This document shows, one piece after another, positions 16,852 to 25,712 of a stretch of DNA of 33,765 bases (within the stretch, counting starts at the first letter, position 1; each line of letters opens with the position of its first letter). The notes beneath the pieces are model-generated. The model saw nothing but the letters and a program-made list of their open reading frames with translations, was not told where the DNA came from and did not search any database. The DNA is from an uncultured Eudoraea sp. (GTDB lineage: Bacteria > Bacteroidota > Bacteroidia > Flavobacteriales > Flavobacteriaceae): the NCBI RefSeq assembly GCF_947258525.1, contig NZ_CAMYIP010000028.1, forward strand, positions 1-33,765, given 5' to 3'. The position numbers and the translations under genes were made by a program.

Positions 16852-18549
16852 ATGAAAAACCTTTCCTTAGCCTTATTGTTGGTATTCTTTGCATTTAATA
16901 TTAAGGCACAAGACCGTCTCACTGGGGAAACCTTTACCACCAGATCTGAAATCCTGGCCCGAAACGGGATGGCTGCTACGAGTCAGCCCCTGGCCACCCA
17001 GGTTGCCCTGGACATTCTCAAAAAGGGGGGAAGCGCCATGGATGCCGCCATAGCGGCCAATGCTATGCTCGGTCTTGTTGAACCTGCCAGCTGTGGAATT
17101 GGTGGCGATATATTTGCAATTGTATGGGATGCATCAGAAGAAAAACTCTACGGTTTTAACGGCAGTGGACGCGCACCTAAATCGCTTACTATAGAATATT
17201 TTATGGATCGTAAAATGAAGTATGTTCCCTTACACGGGCCTCTTCCTGTCTCAGTGCCAGGTTGCGTGGACGGCTGGTTTAATTTACATCAGAAATTTGG
17301 GAAATTACCTATGAAAGAAGTATTACAACCGGCTATTGATTACGGTCGGGAAGGTTTCCCAGTATCTGAGGTAATTGCCTATGAAATGGACTACGGTTCT
17401 GATGGAATAGAAGACCTTCCGGGTTTTGCCGCCACTTACTTATCCAATGGTCGGCCCCCTAAAAAAGGAGAAGTCTTTAAAAACCCGGACCTTTCCAATA
17501 CATATGAAAAGATCGCAAATGGCGGACGAGATGCATTTTATAAGGGCGATATTTCACGCACTATAGATGCATTTATGAAAAAGCATAAGGGCTTTCTTTC
17601 CTATGATGACCTGGCTAGCCATACATCCAACTGGGTTGAGCCGGTATCCACTAATTATCGTGGGTATGAGGTCTGGGAATTACCCCCTAACGGACAAGGT
17701 ACTGCGGCGCTGCAGATGTTGAATATTTTAGAGGGCTATGACATAGCTTCCATGGGTTTTGGCAGTGCAGAGTACCTGCATGTTCTTACTGAGGCTAAGA
17801 AACTGGCTTATGAAGACCGGGCTAAATTCTATGCAGATCCTCATTTTAGTAAAATTCCCTTGACACAACTCTTGTCCAAGGAATATGCGGCCCAACGACG
17901 GGCACATATCAACCCGGATAAGGCCGCGGATAAATACACAGCCGGCGACCTTGAGATTGAAAGTGGAAACACTACCTATTTAACCGTTGCTGATAAGGAA
18001 GGGAATATGGTATCGCTAATACAAAGTATCTATTCTGAGTTTGCTTCCGGGATGGTGCCGGATGGCCTCGGCTTTGTTTTGCAAAACCGTGGACAGATGT
18101 TTAATGTACAGGACAAAAACCATGCGAATGCACTGGAACCTGGCAAACGACCTTTCCATACTATAATCCCGGCCTTTATTACCCGGGATGGGAAACCTCA
18201 GGTAAGTTTTGGACTTATGGGCGGAGCAGTACAACCCCAGGGGCATGTACAGATTGTAGTAAATCTGGTTGATTTTGGTATGAATCTTCAGGAGGCTGGA
18301 GATGCTCCCCGTATGAGGCACCAGGGAAGTTCCCAGCCTACGGGTTCAAAAATGACCAATGGAGGCAGACTCAACCTTGAAAGTGGGTTTGATTATAAGA
18401 CCATCAGGGAATTGCGCAAAAAAAATCATCGCATTACCTTTGGTGTTGGTATATATGGTGGTTATCAGGCTATTGGTGTTGATTTGGAAAACAAGGTATA
18501 TACAGGAGCCTCTGAATCCAGAAAGGATGGGCAGGCAGCAGGTTACTAA
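16852..18549 (+). CDS. ggt: Gamma-glutamyltransferase / glutathione hydrolase, secreted
   Basis: 565 residues from the ATG at 16852, chosen because it gives a clean signal peptide (MKNLSLALLLVFFAFNIKAQ); the frame is open further 5'. It cleaves gamma-glutamyl bonds of glutathione and gamma-glutamyl peptides in the periplasm. The large subunit has ARNGMAATSQPLATQVALDIL and the substrate region EPASCGIGGDIF. Self-processing should occur before Thr374 (GNTTYLTVADKEGNMVSL), the nucleophile of the small subunit, which also shows GSQPTG. Length and motifs are those of an intact enzyme. The kinase-aminotransferase gene follows after 33 bp, so it probably supplies amino acids to the same catabolic unit. 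Confidence 0.94.
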   Translation: MKNLSLALLLVFFAFNIKAQDRLTGETFTTRSEILARNGMAATSQPLATQVALDILKKGGSAMDAAIAANAMLGLVEPASCGIGGDIFAIVWDASEEKLYGFNGSGRAPKSLTIEYFMDRKMKYVPLHGPLPVSVPGCVDGWFNLHQKFGKLPMKEVLQPAIDYGREGFPVSEVIAYEMDYGSDGIEDLPGFAATYLSNGRPPKKGEVFKNPDLSNTYEKIANGGRDAFYKGDISRTIDAFMKKHKGFLSYDDLASHTSNWVEPVSTNYRGYEVWELPPNGQGTAALQMLNILEGYDIASMGFGSAEYLHVLTEAKKLAYEDRAKFYADPHFSKIPLTQLLSKEYAAQRRAHINPDKAADKYTAGDLEIESGNTTYLTVADKEGNMVSLIQSIYSEFASGMVPDGLGFVLQNRGQMFNVQDKNHANALEPGKRPFHTIIPAFITRDGKPQVSFGLMGGAVQPQGHVQIVVNLVDFGMNLQEAGDAPRMRHQGSSQPTGSKMTNGGRLNLESGFDYKTIRELRKKNHRITFGVGIYGGYQAIGVDLENKVYTGASESRKDGQAAGY

Positions 18550-18582
18550 GCTTGGCACAAAATAAATATTTCTAAAACTTCA

Positions 18583-20862
18583 ATGAAGAGAATCTTAGAG
18601 GAACAATTTGGAATAAATGCCATCAAAGTTGAAAGACTAAGCGGGTTGGACAATGCCAACTACCTTGTTGAAACCCTGACTGAAAAATATATTTTCAAAA
18701 CCTACCCGGCTTCGGAGAATGCACTTTCATTGGTAGAAGCCGAAAACAAAGCGCTTCTGTTTTTACAAAACGAAGGTCAGAGAAATATACAAACCCCCAT
18801 TCCATCAAAGAATCAGAGCTATACGGCTATAGTTACTATAAATGGACAGGAATATATTTGCAGAATGCTTTCTTACCTTGAGGGTAAGTTTCTGGTGGAC
18901 GTACCACATACAAAAAAGTTATTCCAAACTTTTGGCAAATTTCTTGCCCAATTAGATCAAAAATTTCAACAGTTTACTGATTACAGAGTCGCAGCGAGGA
19001 AATTAAAATGGGACATTCAGTATCTGAATCTTAGTAAAAAATACCTGGACAGTATTCCGGATAAAAAAGATAGGAGCGTCGTTCACTATTATTTTAAACA
19101 ATATGAGGAAAATGTAGTGCCAGTCCTACATGAATTAAGAACGTCTGTAATCCATAATGATGCCAATGAATTGAATGTCCTGGTTGCTGAGGAAGAGGTT
19201 TCCGGAATTATAGACTTCGGTGATATGGCAGATACCTTTCTTATTAATGAACTGGCTATTGCAATTACATATGCCTGTTACGATAAAGAAGATCCATTGA
19301 AATGGGCTTCCATATTAATAAAATCTTATCACGAAATACTACCTCTTCAGGAGATAGAATTAGAAGCCCTTTATTACCTGATTGCTGCCAGACTTTGCAT
19401 AAGTGTCTGTATTTCTGCCAATGCCAGAGAAATAAATGGTAATAATGAATACGCCTTTGTGAGTGAAAAGTATGCATGGCAGATGTTATATCGTTGGTTG
19501 GCTATCAATCCTATCGCGGCTGAAAATTGTTTTCGTCAGGCAGCCGGATATCCGATAAAAAATCCGCCTCGTGTAGATAAGATAATGGAGAAGAGATATG
19601 AGCATACGAGTTCAATTCTTTCAGTTAGTTATGACAAGCCTATTTATATGGCAGGGGCTGCATTTCAATATATGTATGACGCCTATGGGAATACCTATTT
19701 GGATGCTTACAATAATATTCCGCATGTAGGGCATTGCCACCCCAGAGTAGTGGAGGCCGGGCAGCGGCAAATGGCTAAACTGAATACGAATACGAGGTAT
19801 CTTTACGATTCTTTGAATGAATATGCGGAAAAGCTTTTGTCGAAATTTCCCGACTCATTAAACAAAGTATATTTTGTGAACTCCGGAAGCGCAGCCACCG
19901 ATCTGGCCCTGCGGATGGCTAATGTACATACCGGGAATGAAAAAATAATGGTTCTGGAGCACGGTTATCACGGGAATACCAGGGCGGCTATTGATGCCAG
20001 TTATTATAAGTTTAACAATCCAAAAGGCAGCGGAAAAAAAGACCATATTTTGGTAGCACCTATTCCCGATACTTACAGAGGGAAGTATACCAATGACAAT
20101 GGCAGTGCCGGAAAAAGTTATGGGGAAGAAGCTTGTAAACTTATTGAAAATTCCGCAACGCCGATAGGGGCATTTATTTGCGAACCTATTATAGGTTGTG
20201 GAGGTCAGGTACCTTTGGCTAAAGGTTATTTAAAACATGTATATCCGGCAATACGTAATCAGGGAGGTATCTGCATAGATGATGAGGTTCAGGTAGGATT
20301 TGGTCGTGTAGGTAATCATTATTGGGGTTATGAGGCCCAGGAAGTTGTTCCGGACATGATTATACTTGGAAAACCTATGGCCAACGGGCATCCTATGGGA
20401 GCTGTGGTCTGTACTTCAGAAATTTCAGCATCTTTTGAAAAAGGGGTGGAATTCTTTAGTTCATTTGGAGGCAATCCTGTGTCTTGCGCTATTGCTTTGT
20501 CGGTTCTCGAAGTTATCGATGAAGAAAATTTACAGGAAAACGCGAAAATTGTGGGGGATTATTACAAATCACTACTTCTGGGATTACAAAAAAAGTATCC
20601 ATGCATAGGAGATGTGAGAGGTTCTGGCTTATATCTTGGGGTTGAAATTGTGAAAGATAAGAGTATGGATGATGACACCAACCTGGCACATTATATAAAG
20701 AATGAATTGCGAAACAGACACATACTTATTAGTACTGATGGTCCGTATGACAGCGTTTTGAAAACAAAACCTCCTTTGCGGTTTTCAAAGGATGATGCTT
20801 TAAAAACGGTAGAACAATTAGAAGAAATTTTGAAAATTCATTATAAAAATAAAGTAGTATGA
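18583..20862 (+). CDS. Fused APH-type kinase / class III PLP enzyme (hydroxylysine kinase plus phospho-lyase-like)
   Basis: 759 residues in two enzymes. Residues ~1-310 form an aminoglycoside-phosphotransferase-fold kinase with HNDANELN (His191, Asp193, Asn198) and the Mg2+ motif IIDFGD (Asp211). Residues ~335-759 are a class III PLP fold with NNIPHVGHCHP, NSGSAATDLAL, PDTYRGKY, DDEVQVGFGRVG (Asp567 for the pyridine nitrogen) and GKPMANGHPMG (Lys597, the Schiff-base lysine). These motifs are almost those of animal AGXT2L1/AGXT2L2, which are phosphoethanolamine and 5-phosphohydroxylysine phospho-lyases rather than transaminases; hydroxylysine kinase is an APH-fold enzyme. Phosphorylation followed by elimination is therefore the likely chemistry. 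The substrate is inferred from family and from neighbouring lysine-type genes. The stop overlaps the next start by ATGA. Confidence 0.85.
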   Translation: MKRILEEQFGINAIKVERLSGLDNANYLVETLTEKYIFKTYPASENALSLVEAENKALLFLQNEGQRNIQTPIPSKNQSYTAIVTINGQEYICRMLSYLEGKFLVDVPHTKKLFQTFGKFLAQLDQKFQQFTDYRVAARKLKWDIQYLNLSKKYLDSIPDKKDRSVVHYYFKQYEENVVPVLHELRTSVIHNDANELNVLVAEEEVSGIIDFGDMADTFLINELAIAITYACYDKEDPLKWASILIKSYHEILPLQEIELEALYYLIAARLCISVCISANAREINGNNEYAFVSEKYAWQMLYRWLAINPIAAENCFRQAAGYPIKNPPRVDKIMEKRYEHTSSILSVSYDKPIYMAGAAFQYMYDAYGNTYLDAYNNIPHVGHCHPRVVEAGQRQMAKLNTNTRYLYDSLNEYAEKLLSKFPDSLNKVYFVNSGSAATDLALRMANVHTGNEKIMVLEHGYHGNTRAAIDASYYKFNNPKGSGKKDHILVAPIPDTYRGKYTNDNGSAGKSYGEEACKLIENSATPIGAFICEPIIGCGGQVPLAKGYLKHVYPAIRNQGGICIDDEVQVGFGRVGNHYWGYEAQEVVPDMIILGKPMANGHPMGAVVCTSEISASFEKGVEFFSSFGGNPVSCAIALSVLEVIDEENLQENAKIVGDYYKSLLLGLQKKYPCIGDVRGSGLYLGVEIVKDKSMDDDTNLAHYIKNELRNRHILISTDGPYDSVLKTKPPLRFSKDDALKTVEQLEEILKIHYKNKVV

Positions 20863-21626
20863 AAGTAGCAGTTTCGGGTGCAATGGGAAGATTAGGCAGT
20901 GCTATTGCGCATGGTATTTCAAAAGCAGGTGATATGCAACTTTCGGGAGCCTATGCGCCGGGCTATGTCGGTAAAAGCTTGGCGGGGGTATGGGTAGAAG
21001 ATGAGATTGAAAATGTAGATGCTCAAATACTGGTGGAATGTGCATATCCGGTTGTGGTGATGGAGAATTTAAAAAAATGGCATGCCAGGGGCATGAGGGT
21101 TGTAGTTGGTACCTCAGGTTTTACTGAAGATCGGATTGCTAAGTTAAAATCTTTCTGGGGCAACGATGATCCGGGATGTCTCATAGTTCCCAACTTTTCA
21201 ATAGGTGCAGTACTGATGATGCGCTTTGCAGAAATAGCTTCACCTTATTTTGATTCGGCAGAGATCATAGAACGGCACGAAGAAAAGAAGCCGGATGCTC
21301 CTTCGGGAACCGCCCTGGCAACGGCCATGCGAATGGGAAAGAAAAGAAGTTCAGCAAAGCTCGAGGACAACACAGAAGTGATTAAAGGAGCCAGAGGTGG
21401 CTTGGTCTCCGGGATTCGCGTTCATTCACTGCGAATGAAGGGGTTGTTATCTGATCAGGAAGTTGCATTTAGTAACAATGGTGAAAACTTTTCTATACAT
21501 CATAGCAGTACTTCCTATGAATCCTTTGTTAACGGAGCTTTGTTGGCTATTCGCTACGTCACTGAATTCAAAGGCGTGCAAATAGGATTGGACTCCGCTC
21601 TGGATTTTGACACAAAGAATAGTTAA
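20859..21626 (+). CDS. DapB-like dihydrodipicolinate reductase family protein, altered active-site motif
   Basis: 255 residues, normal for DapB. The Rossmann motif is VSGAMGRLGS; VVGTSGF and IVPNFSIGAVLMMRF follow. The signature region is IIERHEEKKPDAPSGTAL (His140, Glu141, Lys144, Thr151), and the C-terminal VHSLRMKGLLSDQEVAF is typical. DapB normally reads HHxxK: the catalytic His (E. coli 159) and Lys163 are retained, but His160, a substrate-carboxylate contact, is Glu here. The gene overlaps the kinase-aminotransferase by 4 bp, so it is translationally coupled to it, not to lysine biosynthesis genes. It may reduce a related cyclic imine such as piperideine-6-carboxylate; ordinary DapB function remains possible. 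Confidence 0.82.
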   Translation: MKVAVSGAMGRLGSAIAHGISKAGDMQLSGAYAPGYVGKSLAGVWVEDEIENVDAQILVECAYPVVVMENLKKWHARGMRVVVGTSGFTEDRIAKLKSFWGNDDPGCLIVPNFSIGAVLMMRFAEIASPYFDSAEIIERHEEKKPDAPSGTALATAMRMGKKRSSAKLEDNTEVIKGARGGLVSGIRVHSLRMKGLLSDQEVAFSNNGENFSIHHSSTSYESFVNGALLAIRYVTEFKGVQIGLDSALDFDTKNS

Positions 21627-21670
21627 CCAGGAAGCTTTTAGCAGCAGATAATAACCCGCAGTAATCCTAA

Positions 21671-23020
21671 TTATTCATACTGCGAATGCTCAATCTTATT
21701 ATCGTGCGAGGCGTAAGCAATGCCCAGTTCCTCTAACTCGTCCAGTATAGGATCATAAACTTCTTTGGTCCATGGAAACAGTACACCAGGAGTTTTAATT
21801 GCTCCGTTAAGGATTAATTTTGCACCAATTGCTGCAGGTAATCCAACAGTACGGGAGATGGCGGTATGCCAATGATCTATTCCCTTTGTTACCAAATAAG
21901 ATAAATGTTCATATAATTCGCCCTTGAGTTTGTATTCTAACCTCTCATAAAAAACAAGCATATCCGTGTCGCCCTGGTTAAATTTCAGCTTATCCAGAAG
22001 CAAATCCAATAATATCTCGGCAGGAGTTCCATTTACTCTATTAATTGGTCTGTCGGACAGTAGTTCTGTCCATAGCAATTGTTTGTGAAGTGCTCCACCT
22101 CTTTCTATTTGCAAGAGGTCTGCCAGTTTATTTTCAGGACTTGAATCATCGTCTGGCAGATACGACTCAACCCACTGGCGGTAGGTCATATTTTCACTAC
22201 CTTCAATATTATAGTTATTAGCCGTTAAACCTAATTGAATAAACATATTCCATCCGTCGCAAAAACCGGGATAACGGAGTGTTGCCCTTATTAATGTTGG
22301 AATTTCATTAAGGTTGTACTTCTTTCTGTAGGCAGCTGAATCGCGATTTTCATATGCTTCAAACTCCCTGAAACCGGGGACAGCTATAACTTTTGGATTG
22401 GTAAATAAACGATGGTAGGGGATACATCGAAAATCACCTTTTTTGTAATAACAAGCTCCTGCACTACCTGCGGTCACCACGTTCATGGGGCTCCAGGTGA
22501 ACTTGTAGCCCCATGGGTTATCATTGCTCTCAGGGGCAACCAAACTGCCGCAATATGATGTAAATGCCAACAGCTCCCCTCCCTTTTCCCTGATTCTATC
22601 TATAGAACGCATTCCGTTCATATGATCAATACCCGGATCAGCACCTAATTCATTTAGAAATGTCAGACCTTTTTCTTTTGCCTCTTCATGCATGGCTATC
22701 ATTTCCTCACTGGCGTATGAAGCTGTTACAACATGTGCGTTATACTGAAGTGCAATTTTTGCTGCAGCAGCGTGCATTCCTGGAGGTAACAATGAGATTA
22801 AAATGTCTGCATCCTTAATATAACGCTCCATAATCTCAGCATCATAGCAATCAAAGTATACCGCTTTCCCCCTTGGATGACCAGCAATTTTCCTCTTTGC
22901 GGTTTCCACTAAAATATCACCTACGGTTACTTCCCAGTCATATTCTTCGGCATGCTTAAGCATATAAGAAATAAGATCGGTAGCCGACATTCCTGCGCCA
23001 CAGATTAACACATTTTTCAT
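21671..23020 (-). CDS. Saccharopine dehydrogenase family protein (LYS9/glutamate-forming type)
   Basis: 449 residues with an N-terminal Rossmann fold (VLICGAGMSATDL, residues 4-16) and saccharopine-dehydrogenase features: LISLLPPGMHAAAAKIAL, NELGADPGIDHMNGM (near residue 140) and a C-terminal TVGLPAAIGAKLIL. The LYS9-type enzyme interconverts saccharopine with 2-aminoadipate 6-semialdehyde and glutamate using NAD(P). It is convergent with the DapB-like gene, separated by 44 bp, and would act on the semialdehyde a phosphohydroxylysine lyase releases. The reaction direction in this organism is inferred. The upstream side carries repeat element copy 1. Confidence 0.92.
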   Translation of the reverse strand: MKNVLICGAGMSATDLISYMLKHAEEYDWEVTVGDILVETAKRKIAGHPRGKAVYFDCYDAEIMERYIKDADILISLLPPGMHAAAAKIALQYNAHVVTASYASEEMIAMHEEAKEKGLTFLNELGADPGIDHMNGMRSIDRIREKGGELLAFTSYCGSLVAPESNDNPWGYKFTWSPMNVVTAGSAGACYYKKGDFRCIPYHRLFTNPKVIAVPGFREFEAYENRDSAAYRKKYNLNEIPTLIRATLRYPGFCDGWNMFIQLGLTANNYNIEGSENMTYRQWVESYLPDDDSSPENKLADLLQIERGGALHKQLLWTELLSDRPINRVNGTPAEILLDLLLDKLKFNQGDTDMLVFYERLEYKLKGELYEHLSYLVTKGIDHWHTAISRTVGLPAAIGAKLILNGAIKTPGVLFPWTKEVYDPILDELEELGIAYASHDNKIEHSQYE

Positions 23021-23070
23021 ATAGGTATCGAATAAATAATATTAGAATCAGGTTAATAAGATAAGAACAA

Positions 23071-23150
23071 AACAAGCTTGTGCCTGTCGGGCCTGTATAT
23101 GAGCCGTGTCTGAAAGGGTTTGGATTATATACATTGTTGGTATTAGCATG
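23071..23150 (-). repeat. Intergenic imperfect palindrome, copy 1 (attC-like)
   Basis: On the plus strand the element contains GTATATGAGCCGTGTC (23094-23109) and ATATACATTGTTGGTATTAG (to 23146). The latter is the half-site shared with copies at 26911-26929, 28477-28496 and 30050-30070. It ends 5 bp from the stop codon of the acetamidase-like gene. The left limit is approximate. Confidence 0.55.
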
Positions 23151-24158
23151 TTACTTTTTGATGAAAACATTTTTCGGAATATGCATTGTTACTAACATAT
23201 GTGGCAAATCTACAACTTCAGCAATTTTTAAATCACCTATAAGAGAACAGAGCATATAGGCCTCTTCCCAGGACATTTCATATGTATTCGAAATATGTTC
23301 CACCATGAAGCGTGTGGCTTTTTTTGCAGCTTCGTCTATAGTTGTTCCATAACCTGTTGTAGCATAGTAATCTTCAGTTTCATATTGAGGTTCAGCTATT
23401 TTTTTATCCTTGATGACACTAAGACGTAACAGAGCGCGCATATCGCATTCTACTGCTGTACCCACAACCTCTCCCAGGCCCTGAACCGCGTGTGAATCTC
23501 CAACAGAAAGCAATGCACCGTTTACAAAAACAGGAAGGTAAACGGTAACACCTTTAACAATATTGGGATCATCCATATTCCCGCCATTTGCTCTTGGTGG
23601 TATGGTAAGAAGCATTTCTTCTGTATTAGGTGCAACGCCAATTACCCCAAGAAAAGGCTTTAAAGGAATCCTGATGTTTTCCGCAAAGTTTACAATGTTA
23701 TTTTCTTTGTCCAGCTTGTAAGTTTTAAACCCACTAGCATTATTCTCACCAGCCAAAAATCCAAAATCCGGACCCATTCCTGTCCATCCCCAATCTCCCG
23801 GTTCCAAATCCAGAATTTCAACTGCTAAAACATCACCTGCTTCCGCGCCTTCAACATAAATTGGTCCGGTTAATGTGTGCACTTTATCCATGTCCACGTT
23901 GTTAAAGTCGTCTAACGTAGAATTAATATTCAACTGACCACCGGTTGCTTCTTTGGTAAATGCTTCTACAATACTTCCATCAGGCACTTTAATTTGGTAA
24001 GGGATGGCACTGCTAAACTTGTTGTGATTCTTATCTGCTGAAATTGTGTATTCTGCTTTCGGTTGAATTTCCTCAGACTCTACAGGTAGTTCATTATTTG
24101 AATCATTTTTACAACTAATTATCGAAATAAAAATAACACAGAGTAATACTTTTTTCAT
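23151..24158 (-). CDS. Acetamidase/formamidase family lipoprotein
   Basis: 335 residues. The N-terminus MKKVLLCVIFISIISCKND is a lipoprotein signal with lipobox IISC (Cys16), placing it in the periplasm or at a membrane surface. The rest has FmdA/AmdA features: HTLTGPIYVEGAEAGDVLAV, GDWGWTGMGPDFGFL, IPPRANGGNMD, and VNGALLSVGDSHAVQGLGEV. The family hydrolyses short amides such as formamide and acetamide to ammonium and carboxylate; lipoprotein forms are uncharacterised. It is on the same strand as the saccharopine dehydrogenase but separated by 130 bp and repeat copy 1, so co-function is not implied. Confidence 0.88.
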   Translation of the reverse strand: MKKVLLCVIFISIISCKNDSNNELPVESEEIQPKAEYTISADKNHNKFSSAIPYQIKVPDGSIVEAFTKEATGGQLNINSTLDDFNNVDMDKVHTLTGPIYVEGAEAGDVLAVEILDLEPGDWGWTGMGPDFGFLAGENNASGFKTYKLDKENNIVNFAENIRIPLKPFLGVIGVAPNTEEMLLTIPPRANGGNMDDPNIVKGVTVYLPVFVNGALLSVGDSHAVQGLGEVVGTAVECDMRALLRLSVIKDKKIAEPQYETEDYYATTGYGTTIDEAAKKATRFMVEHISNTYEMSWEEAYMLCSLIGDLKIAEVVDLPHMLVTMHIPKNVFIKK

Positions 24159-24315
24159 TTTTTGTTTGTAATTAATTCTTTTGTGTATGGTTTGCGGCTA
24201 TGAACTAAGTTAGCAAAAAAGGAGAGACCCTTTGTTCAGAAGTGATTAAATTCCGATTAGGAAATGTAAAAGAATAAACTATAGAAGTTGTTGTATACTA
24301 GCATTGTTTTAATTT

Positions 24316-24744
24316 TTAGTCGTTTTTGGAAAAGAGCAAATCCAATTCTAAGTACTTTTGATTCATGGTACCTAAGGCAAACGCTCCTGCCGAGGCCGCG
24401 AAGACTGAATAGTCAAAAGCTCCTTTTATTCCTGTTGAAAATGTTATTGCCAGCGCAAAAAGTAACATCAAAGCACCACTGAGTTTTGCAAACATTTCTG
24501 TTTTAAAACCTATAACTAGACAAATGCCAAATAATAATTCGGCAGCTGTTGCTATAATGCCAAATGTTGGGATTAACATTTTTGGAATTAATGGATTTAG
24601 TACTTCGGTATACGCTAAAAAATTCTCCCAATTTCCCCATGCTGAAATTTCGGCAGGCCATAATCCAAATCTATCAGCAACAGCCGATAAAAAACCAATT
24701 CCTATTGCCAATCTTAGAAAAAGTTTAATAAATTTTTTATTCAT
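24316..24744 (-). CDS. DoxX family membrane protein
   Basis: 142 residues with four transmembrane helices (about 5-22, 55-75, 82-105 and 110-128). DoxX-like signatures are LRLAIGIGFLSAVADRFG at the N-terminus and AELLFGICLVIGFKTEMFAKLSG mid-protein. DoxX-like proteins are inner-membrane proteins sometimes linked to quinone or thiol redox processes; this branch has no defined role. It is monocistronic, with 162 bp upstream and 157 bp downstream lacking genes. Confidence 0.87.
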   Translation of the reverse strand: MNKKFIKLFLRLAIGIGFLSAVADRFGLWPAEISAWGNWENFLAYTEVLNPLIPKMLIPTFGIIATAAELLFGICLVIGFKTEMFAKLSGALMLLFALAITFSTGIKGAFDYSVFAASAGAFALGTMNQKYLELDLLFSKND

Positions 24745-24906
24745 AATACATTATTTGCTTGTGTAAAACTCTTGGGTAACGATTGGTTGTGAGGATAGAA
24801 ATCAGTTAAGGTTTCCAACCGGATGCTAAACATACTAATAATAAATGGCTTTCAGACAGGTAAATCCATAAGCAGTTATTTAAAGGGATTATTGTATGTA
24901 GCTTTT

Positions 24907-25200
24907 TCAATTATACAATATAAAAGCAATTGTGATTATCAGTCCCACAACAAGAAATATTGCAAATAATATCATTTCCTCTTTTCTTTCCTTCTTGGCA
25001 CGTTCACGAATCTGTAATTTTAACTCGTTTAGTTTTTCTTCGGAAACAATCTTGAATTTGGCTTGGTCTTCTGGATTGAGTTTATCCGAATATATTTGCT
25101 CACGATTGCTTCCTTTGAATTTCTGTTTTTTGGACGGTTGTAGGGAACGGTTTTGTCTAATCCGTTTTATCATGTCCAGAATGTGTCCTGCTGAGCTCAT
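24907..25200 (-). CDS. Small single-pass membrane protein of a Bacteroidota family
   Basis: 97 residues. The basic N-terminal two-thirds (MSSAGHILDMIKRIRQN; KKQKFKGSNRE) precede a predicted helix (EEKLNELKLQIRERAKKER) and one C-terminal transmembrane segment (MILFAIFLVVGLIITIAFIL). Small 'MSSAxxM' proteins of this layout are widespread in Flavobacteriia and have no known function. Its ATG overlaps the DUF2200 stop codon (ATGA at 25197-25200), so the two are translationally coupled. Confidence 0.72.
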   Translation of the reverse strand: MSSAGHILDMIKRIRQNRSLQPSKKQKFKGSNREQIYSDKLNPEDQAKFKIVSEEKLNELKLQIRERAKKERKEEMILFAIFLVVGLIITIAFILYN

Positions 25201-25577
25201 TTTATAATTGAATTATCTTCACGTAAAATTTTCTCCATTTTACGGCCTTTTGCTAATTCATCAACTAATTTGTCTAAATATCTGACTTGTCGGGTTAATG
25301 AGTTGTCAATTTCTTCAATTCGATAACCGCAAATTACTCCTTTAATTAGATGTGCATTTGGATGCAATTCTGCGTTCTGAAAGAATATTTCAAACGTATC
25401 CCTATTATCAATAAATTCTTGTACTCTATTTTCATCAAAACCGGTTAGCCACTCTATCACTTTGTGAAGTTCTTCTTTTGTTCTTCCTTTCTTCACCACC
25501 TTTGTAACGTAATGAGGATAAACAGAAGCAAAAATCATTTTTGCTATTCGTTCATTGTGTTTATCTGTTACTTTCAT
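25197..25577 (-). CDS. DUF2200 family protein
   Basis: 126 residues, full length for the family. Typical features are the opening KHNERIAKMIFASVYPHYV, then KKGRTKEELHKVIEWLTGF and HLIKGVICGYRIEEIDN. DUF2200 proteins are small cytoplasmic proteins without known activity. It is first of a two-gene unit with the small membrane protein. Confidence 0.9.
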   Translation of the reverse strand: MKVTDKHNERIAKMIFASVYPHYVTKVVKKGRTKEELHKVIEWLTGFDENRVQEFIDNRDTFEIFFQNAELHPNAHLIKGVICGYRIEEIDNSLTRQVRYLDKLVDELAKGRKMEKILREDNSIIK

Positions 25578-25654
25578 TTCTTATTTAATTATATTTCAAT
25601 TAGCGCCAAGGTATTCGTTTAAGGCTAGCTCCGATGGCCAGGTTTAAATTAATT

Positions 25655-25691
25655 AAAAAAAACCAACCAAAGGAAAATCCTAAGGATTTTC
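25655..25691 (-). terminator. Candidate intrinsic terminator after the serine hydrolase unit
   Basis: On the minus strand the arms GAAAATCC and GGATTTTC (25673-25680 and 25684-25691, 8 bp, 3-nt loop) are followed about 10 bases later by eight T (25655-25662). The stem is AT-rich and the T-run is not immediately adjacent, so the call is moderate. Confidence 0.4.
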
Positions 25692-25712
25692 TGAGTGCAC
25701 ACCAACCATCAA

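Noticed and set aside
24745-24906. Possible fifth copy of the attC-like element after the small membrane protein
   Set aside because: Only fragments (CTACATACAATAAT and CGTTACCC on the minus strand) resemble the family; the shared half-site is not convincingly present.
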